Positions 48,566 through 62,272 are shown, counted from the stretch's first letter. The stretch: 64,000 bases of DNA from Vibrio aerogenes (GCF_024346755.1 NZ_AP024861.1:3534001-3598000); one strand, 5' to 3'. Notes: a model not told the origin generated them from the letters alone. Numbers and translations are program-made.

Positions 48566-49630
48566 CTAACGATGATAAGCCTGAGATAGTTCATGAACTG
48601 AATTGACAAATACTGCCGCATTCTCTGGTGCAACATCTAAGTGGATACCATGCCCCAGATTAAAAACATGCCCGGTCCCTTGCCCGTATTCAGCGAGAAT
48701 ATGGGATATTTCTTCTCTGATACGTTCGGGGGATGCGTAAAGAATCGATGGATCCATATTCCCCTGTAAAGACACTTTATCACCAATACGGGATCTGGCT
48801 TCCTTCATATTAACAGTCCAGTCCAGCCCCACAGCATCACATCCTGTTGCGGCAATTTTCTCAAGCCACATCCCACCATTCTTCGTGAATAATGTTACAG
48901 GGATACGATGTCCCTGATAATCCCGGATTAATCCATCAACTATTTTATGCATATATTGCAAAGAAAAGAGCTCGTAGTCACGTGGCGTTAAAACACCGCC
49001 CCATGTATCAAAGATCATCACCGACTGAGCACCTGCCTGAATTTGTGCATTCAGATAGTCAACAACGCTCCTGGCCAGCTTTTCAAGTAATGAATGTAGC
49101 ATTGCGGGTTCTGCATACATCATTTTTTTTATTTTGGTAAAAGCCTTAGAACTTCCACCTTCGACCATATAAGTCGCTAGGGTCCAGGGACTACCAGAAA
49201 ACCCAATCAGAGGAACAAGCCCATCCAAATCAACGCGGATTCTTCGGACCGCATCCATCACATATCTCAGTTCATGTTCAGGATCCAATGTCCCAATACG
49301 GTCAATATCAGCCTGATTTTTGATAGGGCGTTCAAACTTTGGCCCCTCTCCTGCTTCGAAGTAAAGCCCTAATCCCATCGCATCAGGAATGGTTAAAATA
49401 TCCGAAAACAGAATTGCAGCATCAAGCGGGAAACGACGCAAAGGTTGTAAAGTAACTTCTGAAGCAAGATCAGGATTTTTGCACAGAGACATAAAATCTC
49501 CAGCCTGAGATCTGAGTTGCCGGTATTCAGGTAAATACCTGCCTGCCTGCCGCATCATCCATACCGGAGTTCGATCGACAGGCTGTTTCAGCAATGCCCG
49601 TATATAGCGATCATTCTTCAGTTCATTCAT
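48566..49630 (-). CDS. hemE: Uroporphyrinogen decarboxylase
   Basis: 354 aa. It removes four carboxyl groups from uroporphyrinogen III to form coproporphyrinogen III in heme synthesis. [18 protein letters not shown] near the N-terminus and [17 protein letters not shown] are signature motifs, with [15 protein letters not shown] near the C-terminus. ATG 49630 has GGGA six bases upstream; the frame opens further back to 49663 but that segment is not conserved. Confidence 0.96.
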   Translation of the reverse strand: MNELKNDRYIRALLKQPVDRTPVWMMRQAGRYLPEYRQLRSQAGDFMSLCKNPDLASEVTLQPLRRFPLDAAILFSDILTIPDAMGLGLYFEAGEGPKFERPIKNQADIDRIGTLDPEHELRYVMDAVRRIRVDLDGLVPLIGFSGSPWTLATYMVEGGSSKAFTKIKKMMYAEPAMLHSLLEKLARSVVDYLNAQIQAGAQSVMIFDTWGGVLTPRDYELFSLQYMHKIVDGLIRDYQGHRIPVTLFTKNGGMWLEKIAATGCDAVGLDWTVNMKEARSRIGDKVSLQGNMDPSILYASPERIREEISHILAEYGQGTGHVFNLGHGIHLDVAPENAAVFVNSVHELSQAYHR

Positions 49631-49777
49631 ACTAATTCCCATTTTCAGACTGATTATTATCAATTAAGGATCTGTAGCTCTCTCGTATTGTCTGATAAGA
49701 CCAATCTGTACTCAAAAGCTCAACAGATCCTGAGATTTTATCATGAATAACCAGCCAATAGCGGGATTTTCAGACAG

Positions 49778-50554
49778 TTATCTTTGCCTGATATCACTAA
49801 TCGTTGCTTCAATCAAAGATCTTGCAATCGTCCCGGAGGGCGCAAGAAGCTCTGGGGTATTATCCGCTTCAAACCAGGCTGCATCACTTAATTCACTATA
49901 ATCCGGTTTTATAGTTCCTGAATCATAGTCAGCCAGAAAAGCAACCATCATACTCGATGGAAATGCCCACGGCTGACTGCCAAAATAGCGAATATTCTTG
50001 ACCCTTATTCCTGTTTCTTCATAGACCTCACGCTCTACACACTGCTCCAGTGTCTCCCCTGCTTCAACAAATCCGGCGATCACAGTATATAATCCATTTT
50101 GATGCCTTGGATGCTGTGCCAAAAGTATTTGGTTCTCTTTACGTACCGCAACAATGATGCAGGGAAAGATTCTGGGGTAATGAATCGTTTTACATTCCTG
50201 ACATTGCATTGCATAGTCACGATGATGGAAGTAATTTCTTCCACCACATTGAGAACAAAAACGCTGTGTCCGGGTCATATGTCCATATTGAACCGCCTTG
50301 CTGGCCAGCAAAAACAACGATTCATCGAGATGTAGCAGATCCCGCAAAGATATCATCTCAAATGAAGAATCCAGTTCTTCTTCATTGAGCCAATAAACAG
50401 GGTGATTCTTATATTCACCAATCAAAATTGCTTCTTCTGCAGGCAGGCCAAATTGTTGTCCCGTTCCGAAAGGTAGTGTGTCTTCAACAGTCCAGAGTGA
50501 ACTTCCTGAAACAACACACCAATAAGCGTTTCTTGTATCACTATTCTTTAACAT
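49778..50554 (-). CDS. nudC: NADH pyrophosphatase / NAD-capped RNA decapping enzyme NudC
   Basis: 258 aa. A zinc ribbon (CSQCGG ... CQECKT) precedes the Nudix domain with [20 protein letters not shown] and the following NudC-specific [11 protein letters not shown] segment. It hydrolyses NADH to NMNH and AMP and removes NAD caps from RNA. ATG 50554 has GGAG five bases upstream. It diverges from rsd and lies upstream of hemE on the same strand. Confidence 0.94.
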   Translation of the reverse strand: MLKNSDTRNAYWCVVSGSSLWTVEDTLPFGTGQQFGLPAEEAILIGEYKNHPVYWLNEEELDSSFEMISLRDLLHLDESLFLLASKAVQYGHMTRTQRFCSQCGGRNYFHHRDYAMQCQECKTIHYPRIFPCIIVAVRKENQILLAQHPRHQNGLYTVIAGFVEAGETLEQCVEREVYEETGIRVKNIRYFGSQPWAFPSSMMVAFLADYDSGTIKPDYSELSDAAWFEADNTPELLAPSGTIARSLIEATISDIRQR

Positions 50555-50726
50555 GATCACTCCCATGTTATTGCAGTTATCTCATTTTACTGGCAATCTT
50601 GTTTCATACCAGAGTTATCATACATACCAGATCATAATCTCTTGTATAAATACTTGAATTGATGTTTACAAACATCATTGCCACAGAAAGATCTCCCTAC
50701 GGGAACTCGATCATGAGGGCATCGCC

Positions 50727-51215
50727 ATGTTAAACAAATTTAAAAGAACTCAGGAACAGTGGGGTGGCTCTAATGAAGTCATTGATCACTGGCTGGATAC
50801 CCGACAATCCCTGTTAGTTAAATACTGCAGATTAGTCACGAAACAACCAAACTCAACCAGAAATACCATTTCTGAACTACCAACAATTCATGAGATTCAT
50901 AGCTTCTGCAGAAGACTTGTCGATTACATCTCAACAGGTCACTTTAAAATTTACGATACAGTAAAAGCCAAGTGGGAATCGACAGGTTTTACTGCAACTG
51001 ACGATATTAACCGAACTTACATAGCCATAGTAGAAACAACGGATCCACTTCTGAATTTTGCAGATAAATATCTGGATATGAAGGATGGGGATCAATTAGA
51101 AAACTTCGATCTGGAGTTATCTGAGTTAGGAGAAGTCCTTGAAGTCAGGTTTGAAGTTGAGGATCAACTTATTCAATTAATCGTAGACAGTTTATCGATT
51201 CCACCGGGCGCTTAA
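50727..51215 (+). CDS. rsd: Regulator of sigma D (Rsd), anti-sigma-70 factor
   Basis: 162 aa. It binds free sigma-70 in stationary phase and can favour alternative sigma factors; in E. coli it also stimulates SpoT. It has the Rsd/AlgQ profile with WLDTRQSLLVKYCRLV and CRRLVDYISTGHFKIYD. AGGG upstream supports ATG 50727. It converges with rpoC at a shared terminator. Confidence 0.92.
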   Translation: MLNKFKRTQEQWGGSNEVIDHWLDTRQSLLVKYCRLVTKQPNSTRNTISELPTIHEIHSFCRRLVDYISTGHFKIYDTVKAKWESTGFTATDDINRTYIAIVETTDPLLNFADKYLDMKDGDQLENFDLELSELGEVLEVRFEVEDQLIQLIVDSLSIPPGA

Positions 51216-51248
51216 ACTGACGTTAGGGAATTTTTGTTCAGACATAAA

Positions 51249-51271
51249 AAAGGCGCCTTACTGGCGCCTTT
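51249..51271. terminator. Bidirectional terminator between rsd and rpoC
   Basis: AAAGGCGCC (51249-51257) and GGCGCCTTT (51263-51271), flanked by A and T runs, ends the rif operon and rsd. Confidence 0.88.
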
Positions 51272-51290
51272 TACTTATCAGTTTCAAACG

Positions 51291-54200
51291 TTACTCATCC
51301 GATGAAAAACCAGCATTTAACAATGCAGCAAGGTTATCTGTTGCCTGCTCTGCTGATGGGCCTTCTTTCTGAGCTTCACGTTTCGCCTGACGCTCCTGAT
51401 GATAGGCAAAGCCTGTACCAGCAGGAATCAAACGTCCAACAATCACGTTCTCTTTCAAGCCACGGAGATCATCACGTTTACCTGAAACAGCCGCTTCTGT
51501 CAGTACTCTGGTGGTTTCCTGGAAAGATGCCGCTGAAATAAACGACTCTGTTGCCAGAGAAGCTTTGGTAATACCAAGAAGTTCACGTTCAAAACGTGCA
51601 GGTTCTTTACCTTCGGCTTCAAGCTCACGGTTTGCAATCTTAACCTGAGCATACTCAACCTGCTCACCAGCAAGGAAGTCAGAATCACCGGCAAAGGTAA
51701 TTGTACACTTACGCAACATCTGACGAACAATCGTTTCAATGTGCTTATCGTTAATTTTTACCCCTTGCAGGCGATAAACTTCCTGTACTTCGTTCGCAAT
51801 GTACTGAGTCACAGCATGAATGCCACGCAAGCGCAGAATATCATGTGGTGATTCCGGACCGTCAGCAATGACATCGCCACGCTCCACTTTTTCACCTTCA
51901 AAGACGTTCAACTGGCGATGCTTAGGAATCATTTCTTCATAAGTATCCCCACCTTCACGGGTGATCACCAGACGACGTTTTCCTTTGGTTTCTTTACCAA
52001 ATGACACCGTACCAGTGTACTCAGCAAGAATTGCAGGTTCTTTTGGTTTACGCGCTTCAAACAAGTCAGCAACACGGGGCAGACCACCGGTGATATCTCT
52101 GTTACCACCCGATTTCTGAGGAATACGGGCCAGCGTATCACCCACACCAACTTCAGCACCATCTTCAAGGTTAACAATCGCTTTACCCGGAAGGAAATAT
52201 TGTGCTGGCATATCGGTGCCAGGAATCATGATATCATTACCACTGGCATCAACCAGCTTCACAGCAGGACGCATATCTTTACCAGCAGAAGGACGAGCAG
52301 CAGCTTCAGTTACTTCGCTTGAAGACAACCCAGTTAAGTCATCCATTTGACGAGAAACTGTCACACCGTCAATCATGTCAACAAACTGAACCCGACCAGC
52401 CACTTCGGTGATGATTGGCATGGTATGCGCTTCCCAGTTTGCAACGATTTCACCCGACTCGACAATATCGCCATCAGCTTTACTCAAAAGAGAACCATAA
52501 GGTAGTTTATGTTTCTCTTTAGTACGGCCCATTTCATCAATAATCGTCAGCTCAGTTGCACGGGAAGTGATCACAAGCTTGCCATCTTTGTTTTTAACAA
52601 ATTTGGCATTATTCAGCTTCATTGAACCTTTATTTTTGGTCTGAATGCTGTTTTCTGCAGCCGCTGTCGATGCTGCACCACCGATGTGGAACGTACGCAT
52701 GGTCAGCTGTGTTCCCGGTTCACCGATTGACTGAGCAGCAATAACACCTACAGACTCACCCTGATTCACCAGGTGGCCCCGGGCAAGATCACGACCGTAA
52801 CACTGTGCACAACAACCGAAGTCAGAATCACAGGTTACAACAGACCGTACTTTCATCGTATCGACAGAGTTTTCATCGATAATCTGACACCACTTCTCAT
52901 CGATCAGTGTATTCCGTGGGATCAGAACTTCTTCAGTTCCGGGCTTCAGAATATCTTCAGCCGCAACCCGACCCAGAGCCAGCTCGGTCAACGCAACTTT
53001 AACATCCCCACCTTCGATGTGAGGCATCATCTGAACACCTTCATGCGTGCCACAGTCATGTTCTGTAACAACCACATCCTGAGCGACATCAACCAAACGA
53101 CGAGTCAGATAACCAGAGTTCGCGGTTTTCAATGCTGTATCAGCAAGACCTTTCCGCGCACCGTGCGTTGAAATAAAGTACTGAAGTACGTTCAGACCTT
53201 CTTTAAAGTTCGCTGTAATTGGTGTTTCAATGATTGAACCATCCGGACGAGCCATCAGACCACGCATACCCGCAAGCTGACGTATCTGAGCTGCAGAACC
53301 CCGTGCTCCGGAGTCAGCCATCATATAGATGCTGTTAAATGACTCTTGCTGTTCTTCATCACCTTCGCGGTTAATCACAGTTTCAGAAGACAGATTCGCC
53401 ATCATCGCTTTCGCAACACGATCATTGGTCGATGCCCAGATATCGATCACTTTGTTATAGCGCTCTCCGGCAGTCACAAGACCCGACTGGAACTGTTCCT
53501 GAATTTCGCGTACTTCTTCTTCCGCTTCAGAAATTTCAGTGTATTTCGCTGGTGGTACAACCATATCGTCGATACCAACAGACACACCAGACAATGCCGC
53601 ATAAGCAAAACCGGTGTACATGATTTGGTCAGCAAAAATAACTGTATCTTTCAGGCCCAGCTTACGGTAAGCCTCATTCAACAAGTTCGAAATCTGCTTC
53701 TTACCCAGCTTTTGGTTCACAATGCTGAACGGTAGTCCTTTCGGCACAATCTGCCACAACATGGCACGGCCAACAGTTGTATCAACCATTTTTGTTTCAG
53801 TGGTAAAATTACCATCTTCATCTTTAACGGTTTCAGTGATACGAACTTTTACCCGGGCATGCAACGCTGCAGATTTTGTCCGGTATGCTTTTTCAGCTTC
53901 AGCCGGACCAGAAAGGTACATGCCTTCGCCTTTTGCATTAATCATCTCTCGCGTCATGTAGTACAGACCTAAGACAACGTCCTGAGAAGGAACGATGATT
54001 GGGTCACCAGATGCAGGAGAAAGAATATTGTTCGTTGACATCATCAACGTCCGTGCTTCAAGCTGCGCTTCAAGCGTCAGCGGCACGTGAACAGCCATTT
54101 GGTCTCCATCGAAGTCCGCGTTATACGCCGCACACACCAATGGGTGAAGCTGAATCGCTTTACCTTCGATCAGAACAGGTTCAAACGCCTGGATACCTAA

Positions 54201-55493
54201 ACGGTGAAGTGTTGGTGCACGGTTCAAAAGCACCGGATGCTCACGAATCACCTCATCTAAAATATCCCATACTACCGGTTCTTCTCGCTCAACCATCTTC
54301 TTCGCAGCTTTGATCGTTGTCGCCAGACCACGAGTCTCCAGCTTGCTGTAGATAAATGGTTTAAACAGTTCCAGTGCCATTTTTTTCGGCAACCCACACT
54401 GATGTAAGCGAAGGTATGGACCTACGGTAATGACAGAACGGCCAGAATAGTCAACACGCTTACCAAGAAGGTTTTGACGGAAACGACCCTGTTTACCCTT
54501 GATCATATCAGCAAGAGACTTCAGCGGACGTTTGTTCGAACCGGTAATCGCGCGACCACGACGACCATTATCTAACAGTGCATCAACAGATTCCTGAAGC
54601 ATACGCTTTTCGTTTCTAACGATGATGTCCGGAGCAGCCAACTCTAACAAACGCTTCAAACGGTTGTTACGGTTAATCACCCGACGGTATAAATCGTTCA
54701 GATCAGACGTAGCAAAACGACCACCGTCCAGAGGAACAAGTGGGCGAAGATCTGGCGGTAACACTGGCAAGACAGTAAGAATCATCCATTCAGGATTATT
54801 TCCTGACGCAATAAACGCTTCAACTAATTTCAAACGTTTCGTAATTTTCTTACGCTTGGTTTCAGAATTAGTCGAACCTAATTCTTCACGCATTAATTCT
54901 GTTTCTGCATGCAAATCCATGGAAGCCAGCAAATCTTTAATCGCCTCTGCTCCCATTTTTGCAACAAACTCATCACCCCACTCTTCGAGGCGATCCAAAT
55001 ACTCTTCTTCAGTCAGCAGTTGACTTTTTTCCAGGTCCGTCATCCCAGGCTCAGTGACAACGTACATTTCGAAGTAAAGTACGCGCTCGATATCACGAAG
55101 CGGCATGTCCATTAACAAACCAATACGGGATGGCAGTGATTTCAGAAACCAGATATGTGCTACAGGAGAAGCCAGTTCGATGTGTCCCATTCTGTCACGA
55201 CGAACTTTCGTCTGTGTCACTTCTACGCCACATTTTTCACAAATGACACCACGGTGTTTCAGACGCTTATACTTTCCGCAAAGACATTCATAGTCTTTCA
55301 CCGGTCCAAAGATACGCGCACAAAACAAACCGTCCCGCTCTGGTTTGAACGTTCGGTAGTTAATAGTTTCAGGTTTTTTTACCTCACCATATGACCAAGA
55401 ACGAATCATATCAGGTGAAGAAAGACCGATTTTGATTGCATCAAATTCTTCAGTCTTATGCTGTGCTTTCAGAAAGTTTAATAAGTCTTTCAC
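51291..55493 (-). CDS. rpoC: RNA polymerase subunit beta'
   Basis: 1400 aa. The catalytic NADFDGD loop that holds Mg2+ is near residue 460; the N-terminal zinc ribbon has [19 protein letters not shown] near 70-88, and a second zinc site near the middle shows [13 protein letters not shown]. Bridge helix and trigger loop regions ([11 protein letters not shown]) are intact. The start is GTG at 55493 with AGGAG six bases upstream. It lies 72 bases after rpoB at the end of the rif operon. Confidence 0.98.
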   Translation of the reverse strand: MKDLLNFLKAQHKTEEFDAIKIGLSSPDMIRSWSYGEVKKPETINYRTFKPERDGLFCARIFGPVKDYECLCGKYKRLKHRGVICEKCGVEVTQTKVRRDRMGHIELASPVAHIWFLKSLPSRIGLLMDMPLRDIERVLYFEMYVVTEPGMTDLEKSQLLTEEEYLDRLEEWGDEFVAKMGAEAIKDLLASMDLHAETELMREELGSTNSETKRKKITKRLKLVEAFIASGNNPEWMILTVLPVLPPDLRPLVPLDGGRFATSDLNDLYRRVINRNNRLKRLLELAAPDIIVRNEKRMLQESVDALLDNGRRGRAITGSNKRPLKSLADMIKGKQGRFRQNLLGKRVDYSGRSVITVGPYLRLHQCGLPKKMALELFKPFIYSKLETRGLATTIKAAKKMVEREEPVVWDILDEVIREHPVLLNRAPTLHRLGIQAFEPVLIEGKAIQLHPLVCAAYNADFDGDQMAVHVPLTLEAQLEARTLMMSTNNILSPASGDPIIVPSQDVVLGLYYMTREMINAKGEGMYLSGPAEAEKAYRTKSAALHARVKVRITETVKDEDGNFTTETKMVDTTVGRAMLWQIVPKGLPFSIVNQKLGKKQISNLLNEAYRKLGLKDTVIFADQIMYTGFAYAALSGVSVGIDDMVVPPAKYTEISEAEEEVREIQEQFQSGLVTAGERYNKVIDIWASTNDRVAKAMMANLSSETVINREGDEEQQESFNSIYMMADSGARGSAAQIRQLAGMRGLMARPDGSIIETPITANFKEGLNVLQYFISTHGARKGLADTALKTANSGYLTRRLVDVAQDVVVTEHDCGTHEGVQMMPHIEGGDVKVALTELALGRVAAEDILKPGTEEVLIPRNTLIDEKWCQIIDENSVDTMKVRSVVTCDSDFGCCAQCYGRDLARGHLVNQGESVGVIAAQSIGEPGTQLTMRTFHIGGAASTAAAENSIQTKNKGSMKLNNAKFVKNKDGKLVITSRATELTIIDEMGRTKEKHKLPYGSLLSKADGDIVESGEIVANWEAHTMPIITEVAGRVQFVDMIDGVTVSRQMDDLTGLSSSEVTEAAARPSAGKDMRPAVKLVDASGNDIMIPGTDMPAQYFLPGKAIVNLEDGAEVGVGDTLARIPQKSGGNRDITGGLPRVADLFEARKPKEPAILAEYTGTVSFGKETKGKRRLVITREGGDTYEEMIPKHRQLNVFEGEKVERGDVIADGPESPHDILRLRGIHAVTQYIANEVQEVYRLQGVKINDKHIETIVRQMLRKCTITFAGDSDFLAGEQVEYAQVKIANRELEAEGKEPARFERELLGITKASLATESFISAASFQETTRVLTEAAVSGKRDDLRGLKENVIVGRLIPAGTGFAYHQERQAKREAQKEGPSAEQATDNLAALLNAGFSSDE

Positions 55494-55565
55494 AATCAGC
55501 TCCTGTAAGGAGTTAAAGGGAGCTTGTCACAGACAAGCACCCTTCTAACAGATAATCCAAATGGA

Positions 55566-58500
55566 TTACTCTTCGTCTTCTAACTCGATGTTGATACCAA
55601 GTGAGCGAATCTCTTTTAACAATACGTTAAAGGATTCTGGCATGCCTGGTTCCATACTATGGTTTCCGTCAACGATGTTTTTGTACATCTTCGTCCGGCC
55701 ATTGACATCATCTGATTTCACTGTCAGCATTTCCTGCAACGTATACGCTGCACCGTATGCTTCAAGTGCCCACACTTCCATCTCACCGAAGCGCTGACCA
55801 CCAAACTGAGCTTTACCACCCAGTGGTTGCTGAGTAACCAGACTATAAGAACCAGTTGAACGCGCATGCATCTTGTCATCAACAAGGTGATTCAATTTCA
55901 GCATGTACATGTAACCGACAGTTACCGGACGTTCAAATGCATCCCCTGTGCGACCATCAAACAGCGTGAGCTGGCCTGACTCAGGTAGATCAGCAAGTTT
56001 TAGCAAACTCTTAATTTCTGGTTCTGTTGCACCATCAAAGACTGGCGTTGCAACAGGCAGCCCCTTGCGTAAATTACCAGCCAGAACACGAACATCCTCA
56101 TCAGACAGAGAAGCAATATCAACTTTCTGACGAATATCGTTACCCAAGCTATAAACCTGCTGCAGAAAATCTCTGAGTTTCGCAATTTCCTGTTGCTCTC
56201 TGACCATGGCATTGATCTTATCACCAATACCTTTCGCAGCGGCACCAAGGTGGACTTCCAAAATCTGACCAATGTTCATCCGCGATGGTACACCCAGTGG
56301 GTTCAGGACGATATCAACAGGATTACCTTTTTCGTCGTAAGGCATATCTTCAACAGGGTTAATTTTCGAAATTACACCCTTGTTACCGTGACGACCAGCC
56401 ATCTTATCACCAGGCTGAATGCGACGTTTTACGGCCAGATAAACTTTAACGATTTTCAAGACACCAGGCGCAAGATCATCACCCTGCGTTATCTTGCGAC
56501 GCTTCATCTCGAATTTCTTATCGAAATCAGCTTTCAGCTCATCCCATTGCTCAGCAAGCTGCTCTAACTGAGACTGTTGCTCGCTGTCTTCGATTGTTTG
56601 CTCTAACCATTTCTTCCGGTCAATCGAGTCCAGTCTTGCTTCAGAGTACCCACTGGAAAGCAGAACTGCTCTCACACGAGCAAGTAAGCCACCTTCAAGA
56701 ATCTGGAATTCTTCAGTCAGATCTTTCTTCGCTTCTTTCAGCTGCATCTGCTCGATTTCAAGCGCACGCTTATCTTTTTCAACACCATCGCGTGTAAAGA
56801 CCTGAACATCGATAACCGTACCGGAAACAGAGTTCGGCACACGCAATGACGTGTCTTTCACATCGGATGCTTTTTCACCAAAAATAGCACGCAGCAGCTT
56901 TTCTTCTGGTGTCAGTTGTGTTTCACCTTTTGGCGTCACTTTGCCAACCAGAATATCGCCACCTTTGACTTCAGCACCGATATAAACGATACCTGATTCA
57001 TCCAGCTTAGACAGCGCAGCCTCACCCACATTTGGAATATCAGCAGTAATCTCTTCAGCACCCAGTTTTGTATCACGGGCGACACAAGACAATTCCTGAA
57101 TATGGATAGTGGTAAAACGGTCTTCCTGAACAACACGCTCAGAAACAAGGATTGAATCCTCAAAGTTATAACCATTCCAAGGCATAAATGCGATACGCAT
57201 ATTCTGCCCCAGAGCCAACTCACCTAAATCAGTTGACGGGCCATCAGCAAGTACATCACCGCGGGCAACTGGCTCTCCAGGCATCACACATGGACGCTGG
57301 TTAATACAAGTGTTCTGGTTCGAACGCGTGTACTTAGTCAGGTTATAGATATCGATACCTGCTTCACCAGGAACCAGTTCGTCATCATTCACCTTCACAA
57401 CGATGCGCGATGCGTCAACGGACTGGATCATACCACCACGTTTTGCAACCGCAGTTACACCAGAGTCAACTGCAACATTACGCTCAATACCTGTACCAAC
57501 GAGTGGTTTGTCTGCACGCAGTGTTGGAACGGCCTGACGTTGCATGTTCGCACCCATCAAGGCACGGTTTGCATCATCGTGTTCAAGGAATGGAATCAAA
57601 GACGCAGCAATCGATACCACCTGGTTGGTTGCAACGTCCATATAGCTGACATGTTCACGAGGATGAAGACCTGATTCACCTTTCTGACGGGCCGTGATCA
57701 ACTCATCAGCAAAAGTACCTTCTTCACTTAATTTGGCATTCGCCTGTGCAATGATGAATTGTCCTTCTTCAATTGCGGAAAGGTAATCCACCTCATCAGT
57801 CACGACACCATCAACAACACGGCGATATGGCGTCTCAAGGAAACCATATTCGTTACAACGGGCAAACGCTGATAGTGAGTTGATCAAACCGATGTTTGGT
57901 CCTTCTGGCGTTTCAATTGGACACAGACGACCATAGTGAGTTACGTGGACGTCCCGTACCTCAAAACCTGCACGCTCACGCGTCAAACCACCCGGGCCTA
58001 ATGCAGAAATACGACGCTTATGCGTTACTTCCGACAGCGGGTTGTTTTGATCCATAAACTGCGACAACTGAGAAGAACCAAAGAATTCTTTCACTGCTGC
58101 TGAAATTGGTTTGGCATTGATCAGGTCCTGAGGCATAACATTGTCAAGATCGCCCAGACTCAAACGCTCTTTTACTGCACGTTCAACACGGACTAAACCA
58201 ACCCGGAACTGGTTCTCAGCCATTTCACCAACACTTCGGATACGTCGGTTGCCTAAGTGGTCGATATCATCAACTTCTCCAATCCCGTTACGGATTGAGA
58301 TAAGTTTTTTCATGACTTCGATGATGTCGATTTCGTCTAAAGTTCCCTGCTCACCCGCATCATCACGGCCAATAGAACTATTGAACTTCATCCGGCCAAC
58401 TGTAGACAAGTCATAACGTTCTTCAGAGAAGAATAAACTCTCAAACAACGCTTCAGCAGCTTCTTTTGTTGGTGGCTCACCAGGACGCATCATCCGGTAA

Positions 58501-59597
58501 ATTTCAACCAAGGCAGAAATTCGGTCCGTTGTGCTGTCGATACGTAAGGTATCAGACATGAAAGAACCATGATCAAGTTCATTGGTATAAAGAACTTCTA
58601 TTCTCTTATATCCGGCCTGTGATAGCTTCGCTAAAGTTTCCAGGCTGATTTCCTGGTTTGCCGCAGCAATAATCTCGCCAGTATCCTGATCGATATAATC
58701 ATTGGAGGCAATCTTGCCAACAATGTATTCAACAGGTACTTCAATAAAAGCAACATTATCTTTTTCTAACTGACGGATATGACGTGCAGTGATGCGACGA
58801 CCTTGCTCAACATATACATTGCCGTTCGCTTCGATATCAAAGCTTGCCGTTTCGCCACGCAGACGTTCAGGAATCAGCTCCATCATCAACGTTTGATCTT
58901 TGACTTCGAAAATAATTTTATCGAAGAAGAGATCAAGGATTTCTTCAGTCGTTTTACCTAGTGCACGAAGAATAATTGATGCAGGTAATTTGCGGCGGCG
59001 ATCGATACGCACATACAGATTGTCCTTCGGATCAAACTCAAAATCGAGCCATGAACCACGGTAAGGAATCACACGTGCGTTATATAAAACTTTTCCTGAT
59101 GAGTGAGTCTTTCCCTTATCGCTGTCGAAGAACACGCCGGGGCTTCGGTGCAGCTGGGATACGATAACCCTCTCGGTACCATTAATTACGAAGGTACCAT
59201 TATCTGTCATGAGTGGAATTTCACCCATGTAGACTTCTTGTTCTTTAATATCTTTGACAGTACCCGCTGGCGCGTCTTTATCAAAAATAACCAGACGTAA
59301 TTTCACACGTAGTGGTTTTGAATAAGTTACACCACGAATTTGACATTCTTTAACATCAAATACTGGCTCACCAAGACGGTAGCTAACGTATTGCAGCTCA
59401 GAATTGCCATTATAGCTCTGAATTGGAAAAACAGAACGGAAGGCAGCTTCCAGACCATATTGCCCTTCAGGATCCTGTTCGATGAATTTGTCGAACGAAT
59501 CGAGCTGGATCGATAGCAGGTATGGAATGTCCAACACTTGTGGACGAGTACCAAAGTCCTTGCGGATGCGCTTTTTCTCGGTATAAGAGTAAACCAT
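55566..59597 (-). CDS. rpoB: RNA polymerase subunit beta
   Basis: 1343 aa. The rifampicin pocket reads [18 protein letters not shown] followed by [14 protein letters not shown], wild type at the positions corresponding to Asp516, His526 and Ser531, so no common resistance change is seen. The C-terminal region with [21 protein letters not shown] matches the beta-subunit switch region. It is separated from rplL by 253 bases that hold an attenuator. Confidence 0.98.
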   Translation of the reverse strand: MVYSYTEKKRIRKDFGTRPQVLDIPYLLSIQLDSFDKFIEQDPEGQYGLEAAFRSVFPIQSYNGNSELQYVSYRLGEPVFDVKECQIRGVTYSKPLRVKLRLVIFDKDAPAGTVKDIKEQEVYMGEIPLMTDNGTFVINGTERVIVSQLHRSPGVFFDSDKGKTHSSGKVLYNARVIPYRGSWLDFEFDPKDNLYVRIDRRRKLPASIILRALGKTTEEILDLFFDKIIFEVKDQTLMMELIPERLRGETASFDIEANGNVYVEQGRRITARHIRQLEKDNVAFIEVPVEYIVGKIASNDYIDQDTGEIIAAANQEISLETLAKLSQAGYKRIEVLYTNELDHGSFMSDTLRIDSTTDRISALVEIYRMMRPGEPPTKEAAEALFESLFFSEERYDLSTVGRMKFNSSIGRDDAGEQGTLDEIDIIEVMKKLISIRNGIGEVDDIDHLGNRRIRSVGEMAENQFRVGLVRVERAVKERLSLGDLDNVMPQDLINAKPISAAVKEFFGSSQLSQFMDQNNPLSEVTHKRRISALGPGGLTRERAGFEVRDVHVTHYGRLCPIETPEGPNIGLINSLSAFARCNEYGFLETPYRRVVDGVVTDEVDYLSAIEEGQFIIAQANAKLSEEGTFADELITARQKGESGLHPREHVSYMDVATNQVVSIAASLIPFLEHDDANRALMGANMQRQAVPTLRADKPLVGTGIERNVAVDSGVTAVAKRGGMIQSVDASRIVVKVNDDELVPGEAGIDIYNLTKYTRSNQNTCINQRPCVMPGEPVARGDVLADGPSTDLGELALGQNMRIAFMPWNGYNFEDSILVSERVVQEDRFTTIHIQELSCVARDTKLGAEEITADIPNVGEAALSKLDESGIVYIGAEVKGGDILVGKVTPKGETQLTPEEKLLRAIFGEKASDVKDTSLRVPNSVSGTVIDVQVFTRDGVEKDKRALEIEQMQLKEAKKDLTEEFQILEGGLLARVRAVLLSSGYSEARLDSIDRKKWLEQTIEDSEQQSQLEQLAEQWDELKADFDKKFEMKRRKITQGDDLAPGVLKIVKVYLAVKRRIQPGDKMAGRHGNKGVISKINPVEDMPYDEKGNPVDIVLNPLGVPSRMNIGQILEVHLGAAAKGIGDKINAMVREQQEIAKLRDFLQQVYSLGNDIRQKVDIASLSDEDVRVLAGNLRKGLPVATPVFDGATEPEIKSLLKLADLPESGQLTLFDGRTGDAFERPVTVGYMYMLKLNHLVDDKMHARSTGSYSLVTQQPLGGKAQFGGQRFGEMEVWALEAYGAAYTLQEMLTVKSDDVNGRTKMYKNIVDGNHSMEPGMPESFNVLLKEIRSLGINIELEDEE

Positions 59598-59792
59598 GGG
59601 GTTCCTCAGCTCGCTGATAAGTGACCCAAACTGCCCACCAATAAAACTATACTAAAAGTTTAAAGGATAAGGACAGTGACTAACTCGCTGTTTATTTGTA
59701 GTTACGTTTCATCACGTTGGATGAAACGACTTTGCATGGATATCGAACGCCTAAACAGCGGGAAAAACCGCCGATACCCTACAGCGCAAAAA

Positions 59793-59818
59793 GGCCGGTG
59801 GTCAATAAACCACCAGCC
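59793..59818 (-). terminator. rplL-rpoB attenuator hairpin
   Basis: On the transcript GGCTGGTGGT pairs with ACCACCGGCC across a 6-base loop and is followed by TTTTT. Position within the operon matches the partial terminator between rplL and rpoB known in E. coli. Confidence 0.8.
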
Positions 59819-59850
59819 ATTAGCCTTTCGGCTAAGCAACTAAGTATAAA

Positions 59851-60222
59851 TTACTTAACTTCAACAGTTGCACCAGCTTCTTCAAGTTGAGCTTTCAACG
59901 CTTCAGCTTCATCTTTCTCAACACCTTCTTTCAGAGGTGATGGAGCACCGTCTACAAGCGCTTTAGCTTCTTTCAGGCCAAGACCAGTTGCGCCACGTAC
60001 CGCTTTGATGGCAGCAACTTTGTTACCGCCTGCAGCAGTCAGGATGACGTCAAATTCAGTTTGCTCAGCAGCAGCATCGCCACCAGCAGCAGCACCGCCA
60101 GCAACAACAGCAGCTGCAGCAGATACACCGAATTTTTCTTCCATTGCTTCGATAAGTTCAACAACTTGCATTACAGACATTTCTGCAACTGCGTCTAGGA
60201 TTTGCTCGTTAGTAATAGACAT
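59851..60222 (-). CDS. rplL: 50S ribosomal protein L7/L12
   Basis: 123 aa. Stalk protein that recruits translation GTPases. N-terminal dimerisation segment, an alanine-rich hinge ([20 protein letters not shown], about 33-52) and the C-terminal GTPase-binding domain ([21 protein letters not shown]). It lies 57 bases after rplJ. Confidence 0.98.
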   Translation of the reverse strand: MSITNEQILDAVAEMSVMQVVELIEAMEEKFGVSAAAAVVAGGAAAGGDAAAEQTEFDVILTAAGGNKVAAIKAVRGATGLGLKEAKALVDGAPSPLKEGVEKDEAEALKAQLEEAGATVEVK

Positions 60223-60279
60223 AACAATTCTCTTTTAAGTCAACAATAAGTTTATTTTGCAACCAGTAAAAAGCAAGGC

Positions 60280-60774
60280 TTACGCCGCAGCTTCTTGCTT
60301 TTGATCGCGAACAGCAGCGATAGTACGTACCAATTTTCCAGCAGAAGCTTCTTTCATGCACATCATCAAGCGTGCAATCGCTTCGTCGTATGTTGGTAGT
60401 GTTGCGAGTACTTCAACGTCAGCAACTGCGCCTTCGAATGCAGCAGCTTTGATCTCAAATTTGTCGTTCTCTTTCGCGAAATCTTTAAAAAGACGCGCGG
60501 CAGCACCTGGGTGCTCGTTAGAGAATGCGATCAGAGTAGGACCAACAAAAGTGTCATTCAGACACTCATAATCCGTACCCTGAACCGCACGACGTGCTAA
60601 TGTATTACGAACAACTTTCATGTAAACACCCGCTTCACGCGCTTGTTTACGAAGAGTAGTCATCGCACTAACATCTACACCACGAGAGTCAGCTACAACT
60701 GCAGAAAGTGCACCACTGGCCGCTTCGTTGACTTCAGCAACAATTGCTTTTTTGTCTTGAAGATTTAAAGCCAT
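60280..60774 (-). CDS. rplJ: 50S ribosomal protein L10
   Basis: 164 aa. It anchors L7/L12 dimers to the ribosomal stalk base; [20 protein letters not shown] and the C-terminal helix that binds L12 are present. ATG 60774 is used because MALNLQDKK is the conserved start; the frame opens further upstream. The leader in front of it contains the L10 autoregulatory RNA. Confidence 0.97.
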   Translation of the reverse strand: MALNLQDKKAIVAEVNEAASGALSAVVADSRGVDVSAMTTLRKQAREAGVYMKVVRNTLARRAVQGTDYECLNDTFVGPTLIAFSNEHPGAAARLFKDFAKENDKFEIKAAAFEGAVADVEVLATLPTYDEAIARLMMCMKEASAGKLVRTIAAVRDQKQEAAA

Positions 60775-60877
60775 TTTGGATTTACTCCTGGTTGTCGTTA
60801 CACCACTCATTGCCATTTGAAATAACAATGAGAGCTATTGAGGTGCATTCCCAGAAGAAAGATAACTATATAATATA

Positions 60878-60955
60878 GAGCTTTCTGTCAGTTCGGGCAC
60901 CATCTACGCAGGACAATTAAGTTTCCGGCTGGAAAACACCTGCGGTCTTGGACGG
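60878..60955 (-). promoter_or_regulatory. L10 (rplJ) leader RNA, autoregulatory element
   Basis: The rplJ leader contains CTGCGTAGATGGTG, matching the conserved CUGCGUAGACGGUG of the L10-L7/L12 binding leader, with pairing partners (GCAGGTG / CCAGCCGGAAAC) upstream. Binding of L10-L12 represses rplJL translation. Confidence 0.75.
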
Positions 60956-61049
60956 AGACTGTTTTTTGTTTAAATGAAACAAGAAGTTCAGCCCCAACCA
61001 CAAATTCAGGCGCAAAATTATACATAATTTTCGCGCCTGATCAAATATT

Positions 61050-61754
61050 TTATGCTTGCTGTGTATTCAGAGTTGCCTGATCTACAGCGACGCCAGCACC
61101 CATTGTTGTAGAGATACTTACTTTTTTCAGGAAAGTACCTTTAGCATTGGATGGTTTCGCTTTTTTCAGAGCGATAATCAGCGCTTCAAGATTTTCTCTA
61201 ATTTGGTCAGCATCAAAAGAAACTTTGCCGATAGTTGTATGAACGATACCATTCTTATCATTACGGTAACGAACCTGACCTGCTTTTGCATTCTTCACAG
61301 CTTCAGCAACGTTAGGTGTTACAGTACCAACTTTCGGGTTTGGCATCAGGCCACGAGGACCAAGAATTGTACCTAACTGACCAACAACACGCATTGCATC
61401 AGGAGAAGCAACAACAACGTCGAAGTTCATTTCGCCTTTCTTCACCTGCTCAGCCAGATCTTCCATACCAACCAGATCAGCACCAGCTTCTTTCGCAGCT
61501 TCAGCATTTGCGCCCTGAGTAAATACAGCTACGCGGATTTCGCGACCAGTGCCGTGAGGCAGTACAGTTGCGCCACGAACGTTTTGATCAGATTTACGAG
61601 CATCAATACCCAAGTTAACAGCTACATCTACAGATTCAACGAATTTAGCAGTTGCCAGTTCTTTCAGCAGTGCTACAGCTTCATTGATATCGTATTCTTT
61701 AGTGACGTCAACTTTCTCGCGAATAGTACGCATACGCTTTGTTAATTTTGCCAT
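61050..61754 (-). CDS. rplA: 50S ribosomal protein L1
   Basis: 234 aa. It forms the L1 stalk at the E site and represses the rplK-rplA mRNA. The [19 protein letters not shown] and [21 protein letters not shown] motifs are typical. It follows rplK by four bases, so the two are translationally linked. The 275-base gap to rplJ contains the L10 leader. Confidence 0.98.
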   Translation of the reverse strand: MAKLTKRMRTIREKVDVTKEYDINEAVALLKELATAKFVESVDVAVNLGIDARKSDQNVRGATVLPHGTGREIRVAVFTQGANAEAAKEAGADLVGMEDLAEQVKKGEMNFDVVVASPDAMRVVGQLGTILGPRGLMPNPKVGTVTPNVAEAVKNAKAGQVRYRNDKNGIVHTTIGKVSFDADQIRENLEALIIALKKAKPSNAKGTFLKKVSISTTMGAGVAVDQATLNTQQA

Positions 61755-61758
61755 GATA

Positions 61759-62187
61759 TTAACCCTCTACCACTAGGCCCATAGAACGGGCAGTACCAGC
61801 GATAGAACGTTTCATCGCTTCAATATCAGCACCAGTCATATCAGCAGCTTTAGTTTCTGCAATCTCCTGAAGCTGAGCATCAGTTACAGTCCCTACTTTT
61901 TCAGTATTTGGACGACCTGAACCAGATTTAATACCCGCAGCTTTTTTCAGAAGTACTGAAGCTGGTGGTGTTTTGGTAACAAACGTAAATGAACGGTCAC
62001 TGTATACTGTGATAACAACAGGTGTAGGCAGACCTTTTTCAATTGATTCTGTTTTTGCATTAAATGCTTTACAGAATTCCATGATATTCACACCATGCTG
62101 ACCCAGAGCTGGACCAACTGGTGGACTTGGGTTAGCCATACCCGCTGCAACCTGCAGCTTGATATAAGCTTCAACTTTCTTAGCCAT
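61759..62187 (-). CDS. rplK: 50S ribosomal protein L11
   Basis: 142 aa. It binds the GTPase-associated centre of 23S rRNA and is needed for RelA activation. The proline-rich [20 protein letters not shown] and the C-terminal RNA-binding domain with [16 protein letters not shown] are intact. It has its own promoter 86 bases upstream. Confidence 0.98.
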   Translation of the reverse strand: MAKKVEAYIKLQVAAGMANPSPPVGPALGQHGVNIMEFCKAFNAKTESIEKGLPTPVVITVYSDRSFTFVTKTPPASVLLKKAAGIKSGSGRPNTEKVGTVTDAQLQEIAETKAADMTGADIEAMKRSIAGTARSMGLVVEG

Positions 62188-62272
62188 GATATTTCCTATA
62201 TTTGGGTTCTGACGCTAATCGTTTGATCAGCTCCCCGGTTAAAAATAAATACCCTATGTAAGGGGGGGCGAA

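Noticed and set aside
53346..58416. Many 60-130 aa plus-strand open frames across rpoC and rpoB
   Set aside because: They lie antisense within highly conserved genes and have no ribosome sites or domain content.
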